This document shows positions 54,229 through 62,408 of a DNA stretch of 64,000 nucleotides, in pieces; the stretch's first letter is position 1, and every line of letters starts with the position of its first letter. Origin of the DNA: Candidatus Protochlamydia phocaeensis. Lineage in GTDB: Bacteria; Chlamydiota; Chlamydiia; Chlamydiales; Parachlamydiaceae. Location: assembly GCF_001545115.1 (NCBI RefSeq), contig NZ_FCNU01000007.1:372001-436000 (forward strand), given 5' to 3'. The position numbers and the translations under genes are program-made. Below the pieces are notes generated by a model. The model saw nothing but the letters and a program-made list of their open reading frames with translations, ran no database searches and was not told the origin of the DNA.

Positions 54229-55506
54229 ATGATTGACATTCGCTTGATTCGCAAAGACCGCCAGGCTATAGAAGCTCAGCTAAAAACCAAAGATCCTCAG
54301 ATAGACCTCTCTTTGGTCTGTGAGCTGGATCATCAAATTCGAGAAGGGAAGACGCGCGTTGAACAGCTTAAGGCTAAGCGCAATGAAGCTTCCCAAAAAA
54401 TCGGGGAACTCAAAAGAAGTGGACAAGACCCTTCCGAGTTAATGGCGCAAATTTCGCATTCCGCTGAAGAGATCCATACCCTAGATCATCAAATTAAAGA
54501 ATGGGAAGAGCAATTTACAAATGAACTAGCTAAACTTCCTAACCTTCCCATGGACGACATTAAAATTTCTCAAGATCCAAAGGAAAACGTTGTCCTCAAA
54601 GAAGTCAAACAAAAACCCCATTTTGATTTTCCCTTTAAAAATCATGTGGAGCTCAATGAGCGCCTTCACCTTTTTGATTTTAAACGCGGCGCTAAAATAG
54701 CAGGAGCAGGATGGCCTGTCTATAAAGGAATGGGAGCACGGCTAGAATGGGCATTGCTTCAATATATGATAGAAACACATATTAAAAATGGTTTCATGCA
54801 GTGGATCCCTCCCCTCTTAGTGCGCCGTGAGATCATGTTCGGGTCCGGCCAGCTACCTAAATTCGATAATCAGCAATTCAAGATCAATGACGAGGATTAT
54901 CATCTTTATTTAATTCCCACAGCAGAAGTTCCTCTCAATGGCATGCATGTGGATGAAGTGATCCCTACAGAGGAGCTGCCGGTAAAATACGTCGCTTATA
55001 CGCCTTGCTTCCGTCGCGAAGCCGGAGCTGCTGGATCGCAGGAACGCGGCTTGATTCGCATGCATCAATTCAATAAAGTAGAAATGTTCTGCTTCACTAA
55101 ACCTGAAGACAGCATGCAAATTTTTGACCAAATGATGGCCAGCGCCGAAGAAATTTTGCATGGTTTAGAACTCCATTACCGCAATGTCTTGCTTGTCACA
55201 GGAGATATGTCCTTTGCTTCTGCGCGCACGGTCGACATCGAAGTTTGGCTGCCAGGGCAAAATCGCTACTATGAAGTCTCCTCTGTCTCTAACTGCACAG
55301 ATTATCAAGCCCGCCGCTCCAATATTCGCTTCCGCAGAGAAGATGGCAAATTGGATTTTGTCCACACCTTAAACGGCTCAGGACTAGCCACTTCTCGTTT
55401 AATGGTCGCTTTATTGGAAAATAACCAAGAGGCGGATGGATCGGTTCGCATTCCTTCTGTTCTACAGCGCTATGTAGGCGGACAGACAAAGCTGATCCCT
55501 TCTTAA
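54229..55506 (+). CDS. serS: Seryl-tRNA synthetase
   Basis: The 425-residue product has an AAGG site. It shows the class II SerRS layout: an N-terminal coiled-coil arm (~25-110) that grips the tRNASer variable arm, then a catalytic domain. Motif 2 is FRREAGAAGSQERGLIRMHQ and motif 3 is LNGSGLATSRLMVALLENNQ. Length is typical. In Chlamydia serS lies next to the CT728 and P-type ATPase genes; here those homologues lie about 6 kb downstream, with several genes between. Confidence 0.97.
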   Translation: MIDIRLIRKDRQAIEAQLKTKDPQIDLSLVCELDHQIREGKTRVEQLKAKRNEASQKIGELKRSGQDPSELMAQISHSAEEIHTLDHQIKEWEEQFTNELAKLPNLPMDDIKISQDPKENVVLKEVKQKPHFDFPFKNHVELNERLHLFDFKRGAKIAGAGWPVYKGMGARLEWALLQYMIETHIKNGFMQWIPPLLVRREIMFGSGQLPKFDNQQFKINDEDYHLYLIPTAEVPLNGMHVDEVIPTEELPVKYVAYTPCFRREAGAAGSQERGLIRMHQFNKVEMFCFTKPEDSMQIFDQMMASAEEILHGLELHYRNVLLVTGDMSFASARTVDIEVWLPGQNRYYEVSSVSNCTDYQARRSNIRFRREDGKLDFVHTLNGSGLATSRLMVALLENNQEADGSVRIPSVLQRYVGGQTKLIPS

Positions 55507-56257
55507 TAGGCGTCCACTAAAATCCGAGTAGCCTATAGAATAACTATAGGCCCTCGGATTTGACTTCAATTCTTTTAAAAGCTTTTTCCCTGTTTCTTGC
55601 TAGTTCCGTCCAACTAATCTAGTTTATCTTTTTGCTATAAGAAAATTAAAATTTGCTTATCCAATTTCTTGCAAAAAAGACAAAAGATTCTTTATAAGGC
55701 AATTCGGTTTTGTCAAAAGAGCTATTTCTTTTAATTGCCAAACCATTCAACTAATTTTTATGTCTGCTATAAATGCAATAGTTAGGATGATAATCACTTT
55801 GAAGAGGGATTGTCAAACTAGCTAAGTTGAAAAACAGTTAATTTAGATGGAATTTTAAACTAAGCGTTAATCTTTTGACAGAACTCCACTCTAACCTCTA
55901 GCGCAAATCAAATTTTTATGTTTTATAAATAGCTTAATATCAAGGCGCTAAAATAATAAAAATTTCCCGAAAAAAAACCTTTGACAGATAATTAAAAGAT
56001 GGTTGATAGTGACGTCGAATTACGCAGAGTTTTGTTTACAGATTTGCAGTAATGCATTTTTTGTTGTTAACTTATCTTCATTCCCTTCAAAACTAGTTTT
56101 TGAAGTCTAAAAGCAAGATAGGCCAAGCAACAGTGGTTAGGAAGCAATATTATTTAGGACTAATCACAATTAGCTGTCCCTTGCCAGGCAAGTGTTTCAG
56201 CGAACAAAGCCAAGTGTGGAACTTTAAGGTAAACTTCAACGTTAACAAGGAAAAAAT
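55507..56257. other. Long intergenic region upstream of the porin-like gene
   Basis: No gene is seen. After the serS hairpin the DNA is AT-rich and lacks open frames of note. TTGACA (55981-55986) with a 17-base spacer to TGATAG (56004-56009) is a possible promoter with a good -35 and a poor -10; it would give a leader of about 240 bases. AAGGA precedes the porin start. A long leader is plausible for an abundant envelope protein. Confidence 0.45.
55519..55562 (+). terminator. Hairpin after serS
   Basis: AAATCCGAG and GCCTATAG (55520-55538) pair with CTATAGGC and CTCGGATTT (55544-55561) around small internal bulges. It starts 13 bases after the serS stop. The following tail is only moderately T-rich (CTTCAATTCTTTT). 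Confidence 0.65.
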
Positions 56258-57223
56258 ATGCGAAAGTGGATAACCTTCTTAATGACGTTTTTAGTAGGAG
56301 CAACTGCATCCTATGCCAACGCTAATATGGGGCAAGTAAATTTCGAAGCGGGCTATCGTCATGACAACATTAGCTGGAGACAGCATCATGGTGGAGCCTT
56401 TCATACAAACACAAGATTCAAAGATTTGGATATTTTCCAAATCGGCGTTAAAGCCAGAAGCATGGTAGGCTGCAACTTCTACGTTCGCGCAGCAGCTCAC
56501 TGGGGCTGGATCTTAGACGGTGACTTTGAGCAATCCGTTTCTACGTTTGCAAGCACAGGCATCGGCAGCGCATTTTATGGCAGCTTCTCTGATGACATCG
56601 AATTCACAGCTCGCAGCCGCGATGTAATCGATGACAGATATGTTTACGATTTAAGCGCAGCGATCGGTTACCCATTCTACTTCTGCGATTGCACATTAGC
56701 TTTAGCTCCAGTTGTTGGTTATTCCTTCGATGAGCAAAATCTCCGCGTTCAAAACGATTCAGTTGACTTTACATCCGGTGGTTTTGACACATCCGTATTT
56801 TTCCCAGTTGTTGGAAGCGGCTGCTGCTGGCACAAGTTTACTAACAAGTGGTACGGACCTTTTGTTGGCGTAGATTTCGTCTATCGTCCATGCAACGAGT
56901 GCTGGAACCTCTATGCTGAAGTTGAGTACCATTGGGCACAATTTAAAGGTAAGAGCAGCCGTTCATTTAACGATGAGTTCAACCACCGCGCTAGAGATGC
57001 ACACGGTTGGGTATTTGCTCTTGGTGCAGACTATGATTTCAGCAACTGCTGGACACTTGGTCTGTCTTTAAAATTCCAAGATTACAGAGCCAACAGACAT
57101 CACAGACATCATCATAGCAGCTATGGCAGCGATGATTCAAGTTTCTTCGGCAGTGGAAGAGAAAGCAACAAGCATAAGTGGGATTCTTACGCTATCAACG
57201 TAACAGTTGGCCGCGATTTCTAA
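56258..57223 (+). CDS. Putative outer-membrane beta-barrel (porin-like) protein
   Basis: The 321-residue product has an AAGGA site. The Sec signal is MRKWITFLMTFLVGATASYA, with likely cleavage after ANA. The mature part alternates aromatic and polar residues in strand-like segments (NFEAGYRHDNISWRQHHGGA, NLYAEVEYHWAQFKGKSSRS). It ends in YAINVTVGRDF, with the C-terminal Phe typical of outer-membrane barrels. Cysteines occur in clusters (YFCDCTL, SGCCWHKF, CNECW), fitting the disulfide-linked chlamydial envelope. A His-rich loop (HHRHHHSS) lies near residue 290. It probably replaces or supplements a MOMP-type porin. It is followed by a clear terminator. Confidence 0.82.
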   Translation: MRKWITFLMTFLVGATASYANANMGQVNFEAGYRHDNISWRQHHGGAFHTNTRFKDLDIFQIGVKARSMVGCNFYVRAAAHWGWILDGDFEQSVSTFASTGIGSAFYGSFSDDIEFTARSRDVIDDRYVYDLSAAIGYPFYFCDCTLALAPVVGYSFDEQNLRVQNDSVDFTSGGFDTSVFFPVVGSGCCWHKFTNKWYGPFVGVDFVYRPCNECWNLYAEVEYHWAQFKGKSSRSFNDEFNHRARDAHGWVFALGADYDFSNCWTLGLSLKFQDYRANRHHRHHHSSYGSDDSSFFGSGRESNKHKWDSYAINVTVGRDF

Positions 57224-57249
57224 TCTTGCTTGAGCATTCTATTAGTCGT

Positions 57250-57290
57250 ATAGGGCAACTCTCTGGGTTGCCCTATGCGCTTTTCCTTTT
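57250..57290 (+). terminator. Rho-independent terminator of the porin-like gene
   Basis: ATAGGGCAAC (57250-57259) and GTTGCCCTAT (57267-57276) form a perfect 10-base-pair stem, followed by GCGCTTTTCCTTTT. Confidence 0.9.
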
Positions 57291-57356
57291 CTTATAAGAT
57301 TCATTGTCAATTAATCCCAAAACAGTTACGCTGAAGCCTTTAAGAGGCCTGATTTA

Positions 57357-57390
57357 AAGGAAGTTAGAGGATTTCTTAGAACTTTTTTTA
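57357..57390. repeat. End fragment of the dispersed palindromic repeat
   Basis: GTTAGAGGATTTCTTAGAAC followed by a T-run matches only the first ~20 bases of the family's left arm. Confidence 0.45.
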
Positions 57391-57416
57391 CTCGTTCCGT
57401 TTCATGGGATTGATCT

Positions 57417-58445
57417 ATGCCCGTTTCGCTGTGTATCAAAGATTTTCTCTTATCCCCCGGCTCCATTTTGGATGTCAGAAGTCCGTCCGAATACAAGCAA
57501 GGCCATCTCCCCGGCTCTTTGTCTTTTCCGCTCTTTACCGATGACGAACGCGCCCTTGTGGGAACCCTCTACAAAAGGAAAAGCCGGCAGGAAGCGATCG
57601 AAGCGGGATTAGACCTCATGCAAGCTAAGCTTCCTTCCCTCATTAGCCAAGCCGATGCGCTATTGAATCAATCGAGCAGAGTTCTATGCTGGAGAGGCGG
57701 CATGCGCAGTGGGTTTATTGCCCGGTTCCTTGAAGCCTTGGGCTATTCTGCCGTCACTTTGCAAGGAGGCTATAAAGCTTTTCGACGCCATGTCATTCGC
57801 CTCTTTAATCAGTTAGCTGTCCACCCTCCGCGTTTTTTCATCCTTGGCGGTTTTACAGGCAGTGGGAAAACAGCTATTTTGCAAGTATTACGACAAGGTG
57901 GAGAACAAGTCGTCGATTTGGAGCAATTGGCCTGCCATCGCGGCAGTGTCTTTGGAGGAATCGATCTTCCTGAACAGCCCTCGCAAGAACACTTTGAGAA
58001 TCAGCTAGCCTTTTCATTGGAACAATTCGATTGGACGCGTCCTATTTGGCTTGAAGACGAGAGCCGCCTCATTGGAAAGCGCCATCTTCCAACCGAGCTC
58101 TTCCAGATCATGCAACAGTCTCCCTTGTTCTTTTTAGACTGCCCTTTTGAAGAAAGACTGGACCATTTAATGCATCTTTACGGACAAGCTTCAACCTTTG
58201 ATCTTTTAGAAGCGATCCGGCGCATTACCAAACGCTTGGGCAGCCAGTTAACCGGTGAGGTAAGCAATCTGATCAGGCAAGGGCATAAGCGCCAAGCCGT
58301 TCACCATCTTTTAACTTATTATGATAAGGCTTATCATTATCAATTAGCCAAGCGCCAGCATGTGTATTCTTTAACTGAGCCATGCGGTTCAATTGAAGAA
58401 TGGGCGCTTCATTTACAAACTGCAGCCAAGCGAATATCCTTATGA
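57417..58445 (+). CDS. mnmH: tRNA 2-selenouridine synthase MnmH (SelU)
   Basis: The product is 342 residues. An N-terminal rhodanese domain has the catalytic-type Cys91 in VLCWRGGMRSGF. A P-loop domain follows (GGFTGSGKTAIL, Lys151), with LEDESRLIGKRHLP downstream. This is the full MnmH/YbbB architecture, which converts 2-thiouridine at tRNA wobble position 34 to 2-selenouridine or, without selenium, geranylates it. Length is close to the E. coli enzyme (364). The stop overlaps the next start (ATGA). It is an unusual gene for an obligate intracellular bacterium and depends on selenophosphate from SelD, which is not in this window. Confidence 0.93.
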   Translation: MPVSLCIKDFLLSPGSILDVRSPSEYKQGHLPGSLSFPLFTDDERALVGTLYKRKSRQEAIEAGLDLMQAKLPSLISQADALLNQSSRVLCWRGGMRSGFIARFLEALGYSAVTLQGGYKAFRRHVIRLFNQLAVHPPRFFILGGFTGSGKTAILQVLRQGGEQVVDLEQLACHRGSVFGGIDLPEQPSQEHFENQLAFSLEQFDWTRPIWLEDESRLIGKRHLPTELFQIMQQSPLFFLDCPFEERLDHLMHLYGQASTFDLLEAIRRITKRLGSQLTGEVSNLIRQGHKRQAVHHLLTYYDKAYHYQLAKRQHVYSLTEPCGSIEEWALHLQTAAKRISL

Positions 58446-59761
58446 ATGACTCTCAAAATTCTTTAATTAAAGATCTAATGAGTTTCTTAGACGGCAATCC
58501 AACAGCCTGGCATGCCGTGGCCTCTATTGCAGAGAAACTACGAGACGCCTCTTTTACAGAACTCTCTCCGAGCCGAAGCTGGCACCTTGAAGCGGGAAAA
58601 GCTTATTTTGTCAGGCAGCACCATTCTTCCCTATGCGCTTTTATTCTGCCATCCGCAATGCCCTCGCGTGTGCGCCTGCTCGCTTCCCACACGGATAGTC
58701 CGAGCTTTAAGCTCAAACCCCAACCGGAGATACGCAAACATCAGTCCATTCTTTTGGGAGTAGAAGTGTATGGTTCTCCCCTTTTGACATCCTGGCTCAA
58801 TCGCGATTTAGGCTTGGCGGGCCGGGTCATCTATTATGATAGCCAGCATCGCCTTCAAGAGAGTTTGGTGCGCTTAGACAAGCATCCGTTGACCATTCCT
58901 CAATTAGCCATTCACTTAGACCGCGAAGTCAATGAAAAGGGATTGCTTTTAAATAAACAAGAGCACTTGAATGTACTGGCAGGCTTAGAGAAAGACTTTC
59001 CCAAAGACCGTTCTTATTTAGAGGCTCTTTTGCGGGAAGAGATAGACTGCGAACAATTAATTAATTTTGATTTGCTGCTTTTTCCCTTAGAAAAAACGCG
59101 GTTGATTGGCTATCAGCAAGCCTTTTTAGCTTCTTATCGCATTGACAGTTTGTCCAGCGTGCATGCCATTTTAAATGCGTTCCTGTATCAGCCTTCACCT
59201 CTTGAAGAAGATATCCAGATGATGATTATATGGGATAATGAAGAAGTCGGATCAGGAACAGCTCAAGGAGCAGAATCTCCTTTCTTCAATCAAACTTTAG
59301 AGCGCCTTTTGCTTGCCCGCAATTTGGGAAGGGAAGACTATTTTAAAATCCTCAGCCGCTCTCATTGCGTTTCTGTCGATCTGGCCCATGCTCTGCACCC
59401 TAATTATGCCGAACGCCATGATGCCCAACACCAACCGATGCTTGGCCAAGGAGTGATCCTCAAAAGCAATGCTCAGCAACGCTATGCCTCGGATGCGCGC
59501 TCCTCGCTTCCCTTGCAGATTGCTGCAGATACAAACCGGATTCCCTTGCAGCGATTTGTCAGTCGCAATGATATGCCTTGCGGCACAACGATTGGACCGA
59601 TTCAAGCCTCTATCTCTGGCATATCTACGGTAGATATTGGTTCCGGGCAGCTTTCTATGCATGCAAGCCGCGAACTGATTGCTTGCCAAGACCATCTCTG
59701 GCTATGTCAACTTTTGCAATCTCTTTTAAAGATGAAAGACTGGCCCGAATTGAATTCGTAG
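58442..59761 (+). CDS. apeB: M18-family aminopeptidase (aspartyl aminopeptidase type)
   Basis: The frame is open from 58400, but the ATG at 58442 overlaps the mnmH stop as ATGA and gives MNDSQNSLIKDLMSFLDGNP, the normal M18 N-terminus. The product is 439 residues. Co-catalytic metal motifs are visible: ASHTDSPSFKLKP, IWDNEEVGSGTAQGA, SVDLAHALHPNYAE and NDMPCGTTIGPI. M18 enzymes are dodecameric and remove N-terminal acidic or other residues. Likely roles are peptide recycling in the cytosol. It is translationally coupled to mnmH. Confidence 0.94.
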   Translation: MNDSQNSLIKDLMSFLDGNPTAWHAVASIAEKLRDASFTELSPSRSWHLEAGKAYFVRQHHSSLCAFILPSAMPSRVRLLASHTDSPSFKLKPQPEIRKHQSILLGVEVYGSPLLTSWLNRDLGLAGRVIYYDSQHRLQESLVRLDKHPLTIPQLAIHLDREVNEKGLLLNKQEHLNVLAGLEKDFPKDRSYLEALLREEIDCEQLINFDLLLFPLEKTRLIGYQQAFLASYRIDSLSSVHAILNAFLYQPSPLEEDIQMMIIWDNEEVGSGTAQGAESPFFNQTLERLLLARNLGREDYFKILSRSHCVSVDLAHALHPNYAERHDAQHQPMLGQGVILKSNAQQRYASDARSSLPLQIAADTNRIPLQRFVSRNDMPCGTTIGPIQASISGISTVDIGSGQLSMHASRELIACQDHLWLCQLLQSLLKMKDWPELNS

Positions 59762-59767
59762 CCAGAT

Positions 59768-59818
59768 AAAAAAAAGCGGCAGCTTTCATCGTATTTAAAA
59801 TCGAATAAGCCGCCGCTT
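59768..59818 (-). terminator. Rho-independent terminator of the minus-strand hypothetical gene
   Basis: AAGCGGCAGCTT (59774-59785) pairs with AAGCCGCCGCTT (59807-59818) with one mismatch. On the minus strand it is followed by eight T residues. It lies between convergent genes. Confidence 0.85.
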
Positions 59819-59837
59819 AAGAACTGAGTTTGCCTTT

Positions 59838-61226
59838 TTAAGCAGGACGATTCTCCAATTTTTTGCTAGGGTCATCGTAAGCGAATACTTGCGTAAAAAC
59901 CTTAACGGGATCCAGCATACTTTCAATAGAGTGGCTTTGCCCAATATAGTTCAAGATTTCTTCTATTGTTTGTGCACGCTCATCTTGTGTAAGAAGGCCT
60001 GAATCTAATTGTCCTTTAATCAAGCTAAGTAGAGTCGCCGTCAACTGTTCCTGGGTTGTTTTTTGCTTGGAAGGATCCGGTCCAGCAATTGTGCCGTTTA
60101 GGATGTCGCGAAATTCTTGTGGCTCCATTCCGCCATATTTTCCTGATTGCACTTTGCCCACCTCAACAGAATAGAGCAAACTTAGGGCTACGCTTGCCAA
60201 AATCAATTTCAGCATGGTAGCCATGCGATTCTTCGCTTCTGTATTCATTTGGTCGGCCCCTTCCATCTTATTGACAAAAGTGACCATGATAAAAGCCGGA
60301 TCGCTGACCATTTTAATGACATCTTTGGCAAAATTCTGCGCTGTCTCGACATGACTGTCGCGCTCCCGCTCTTTAATATTACTGACCGCTTCATCCCACG
60401 CATTGAAATAAATGGGAGGCATGACCATCAAATTGATCATGGGAATCACATCTTGCATGGCTATCTGCGGATAAACAGGCTGCAGGCGTTCGATCAGCTC
60501 AATCGGATTGCTAAAGGAATTGCCGCTCATTCCATTCACGGCAGGCGTTGTCATGTTTGTTGCAGTCAGAGCCAATCCCCCTCCTATAATTAAAGCAGCG
60601 GTCAATGGAATGACCACCGTTCGCGCTTGATCGCTAGGCGTTGACGTGTCATCAGGAATGTTCGCTGTGGGAGGGATGCGTTCCAAGACTTGAAGCCGGT
60701 CAATAGCGCCTAAAAACGTATAAGGCGGTTGATTCGCTACGGCGGGATTAGCGGCAGCGGCATTGGCGGAAGTCACATTTTGAATCCCCGATACATTGCC
60801 TTGCTGCTGGTCCCCTCTTATGCGAATTTGCTCTTTGTATTGATAGTCAGCAGAGTTTAGCATAGCCCGCACTTGATCCTCGATTTCATGAAGATTTTTT
60901 AACCAACCATCTAGGACTTCATTCGTCACTTCATCCATTTTTAGCTGTTCGCTTTTAAGAAGGTCGACAAAGGGCTTGCCGCTAGAATCAATAGAGGCAA
61001 CGGCAAAGGCTAAATAATCTTGGTTATCGTTAGAGGGAGGAATTAAAACCGGAAAATTGGCAGGAGGAACGATTAAAGAAGCAATTGCTTCGCTTTTTTC
61101 GATAGTCGAAAGGCTGGACTCCTGTTTTTGATCCTTAGAAGACGTCGGTTCCACGCCAGGCAGAGAGGAAGGGCTTAAAATAGACCCATAAGAATAGTCG
61201 GGTATTTGGGAATTTAAATCAGACAT
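59838..61226 (-). CDS. Hypothetical protein with two hydrophobic segments; T3S-substrate candidate
   Basis: The 462-residue product has a GAAAGGGG site. The N-terminal ~60 residues are Ser/Pro/Gln/Lys-rich and polar, as in many T3S signals. Hydrophobic stretches occur near 200-222 (TVVIPLTAALIIGGGLALTA) and near 340-355 (MLKLILASVALSLLYSVEV), with helical regions around them. The C-terminal ~110 residues are helical. No domain is recognised. The layout (polar N-terminus, isolated hydrophobic segments, coiled helices) loosely resembles translocator-like proteins. Its promoter is of the same extended -10 type as the T3S genes. Function unknown. Confidence 0.75.
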   Translation of the reverse strand: MSDLNSQIPDYSYGSILSPSSLPGVEPTSSKDQKQESSLSTIEKSEAIASLIVPPANFPVLIPPSNDNQDYLAFAVASIDSSGKPFVDLLKSEQLKMDEVTNEVLDGWLKNLHEIEDQVRAMLNSADYQYKEQIRIRGDQQQGNVSGIQNVTSANAAAANPAVANQPPYTFLGAIDRLQVLERIPPTANIPDDTSTPSDQARTVVIPLTAALIIGGGLALTATNMTTPAVNGMSGNSFSNPIELIERLQPVYPQIAMQDVIPMINLMVMPPIYFNAWDEAVSNIKERERDSHVETAQNFAKDVIKMVSDPAFIMVTFVNKMEGADQMNTEAKNRMATMLKLILASVALSLLYSVEVGKVQSGKYGGMEPQEFRDILNGTIAGPDPSKQKTTQEQLTATLLSLIKGQLDSGLLTQDERAQTIEEILNYIGQSHSIESMLDPVKVFTQVFAYDDPSKKLENRPA

Positions 61227-61643
61227 AATTTTCCCCTTTCTAGTAATGACTTTTTACTCAAGCCTATATCGAAGCGTATGTAGATTGTTTTTTTCGACTG
61301 CGCCAAAGCCTCGGTATAACCTGGCCAAAAAGCCTAAATTCTGTCGAATAGAGCCATAAAATCAGTTATTTTACACAAACTCTCCATTCTACATTCTTAT
61401 TATAACAGATTTAATTTATAAAAAAAATTATTTAGATTGCTTTATCTTAACTTGTCAAAGTTTGTTTATTAAATTAAAATAAAATTAAGCTAACTTTCTC
61501 AACCAGTGAACTTTGCGCCTAAAAGAGGTCTTTCGAAGAGAGACCGCTCTAGCAAAAACCGCATCATTCATCTTTTTATTTTATTTTATTCAAGTTAAAC
61601 CTTATCCATCTAGTTTTATCATTGGATTCCATAAAGGATTGAT
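61227..61643. other. Divergent intergenic region
   Basis: No gene is supported. The region holds an extended -10 promoter for the minus-strand gene (61399-61407) in AT-rich DNA, and the AAGGAT ribosome site of the plus-strand gene at 61644. No repeat copy is seen. Confidence 0.5.
61399..61407 (-). promoter_or_regulatory. Extended -10 promoter of the minus-strand hypothetical gene
   Basis: On the minus strand it reads TG-T-TATAAT, a perfect extended -10, with A/T-rich DNA upstream but no clear -35. It is identical over TGTTATAAT to the promoter at 13782-13790. Confidence 0.55.
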
Positions 61644-62408
61644 ATGGCTTCTTCAACAGATCATTTCAAAGGGAAAAGCGCAGTTGCCCATATTATAGAG
61701 GCTCAAGCTCGCGGGCTGATTGCCGCCTCTGAAATTCATGGGACAGAAATTCCCGGCTCCCTCTCAGCCGGAATGGATGCTGCACGCGAGACAGTCATTG
61801 TGCTTCTTCTCTTAAATCTTTTAGCTGCTGAATGGATTGGAACTGTCCCGCTCCTCAATTTATGGCTGATTTTTTTATTTGGCTGGCTCATTTGGAAAAC
61901 AGGGAGAAGCGCTTGGCTAGGTTGGTCGCGCTTAGAGCGGTTGCATCGCATTTTAGAAGAAGAACGCTGGGAAATTGAGCATAACCGCGAGCAGGAAAGG
62001 GAGGAATTGCGCATTCTCTATGCAGCAAAAGGATTTGAAGGGCAACTTTTAGAAGATGTATTGGATGTTTTAATGGCAGACGGGGATCGGCTTTTAAAAG
62101 TAATGGTAGAAGAAGAATTGGGCCTTTCCCTAGAGGCCTATGAGCATCCGCTCAAGCAAGGATTGGGTGCGGCAATCGGCGTGAGCGCTGCTGCCCTATT
62201 AAGCTTGGCAGGTTTTTGGCTATGGCCTGCTGGCGGGCTTTATGCGATGGCAGTCCTTATTCTTAGCCTTAGCGCTTCTTTATCGGCCCATTACCAAGGC
62301 AATCGATTGATTCCCTCTATTGTCTGGAATATAGGCCTAACTTTCTTAGCGGGGGGAGCGGCCTATTTTTTATTGCATTACTTTCTTAATCAAGGATGGC
62401 TGTCATGA
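61644..62408 (+). CDS. CCC1/VIT1-like membrane protein (CT728-like position)
   Basis: The 254-residue product has an AAGGAT site. Hydrophobic helices lie at ~50-85, ~170-195, ~198-215 and ~225-248. A charged amphipathic segment at ~90-165 (EREELRILYAAKGFEGQLLE, then DVLDVLMADGDRLLKVMVEEELGL) strongly resembles the cytosolic region of CCC1/VIT1 iron/manganese transporters. In those proteins this region is followed by helices beginning P..A, as here (YEHPLKQGLGAAIGVSAAAL). The protein is on the short side. Its stop overlaps the start of a metal ATPase (ATGA), the CT728-CT727 order of Chlamydia. A role in iron or manganese handling is inferred. Confidence 0.8.
   Translation: MASSTDHFKGKSAVAHIIEAQARGLIAASEIHGTEIPGSLSAGMDAARETVIVLLLLNLLAAEWIGTVPLLNLWLIFLFGWLIWKTGRSAWLGWSRLERLHRILEEERWEIEHNREQEREELRILYAAKGFEGQLLEDVLDVLMADGDRLLKVMVEEELGLSLEAYEHPLKQGLGAAIGVSAAALLSLAGFWLWPAGGLYAMAVLILSLSASLSAHYQGNRLIPSIVWNIGLTFLAGGAAYFLLHYFLNQGWLS

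Noticed and set aside
55787..55806. Fur-box-like GATAATCACTTTGAAG upstream of the porin-like gene
   Set aside because: Too few matches to the 19-base consensus, in AT-rich DNA where partial matches are expected.
61513..61698. 61-codon open frame before the CCC1/VIT1-like gene
   Set aside because: It overlaps the real start at 61644, lacks a ribosome site and encodes a Phe/Lys-rich translation of AT-rich DNA.
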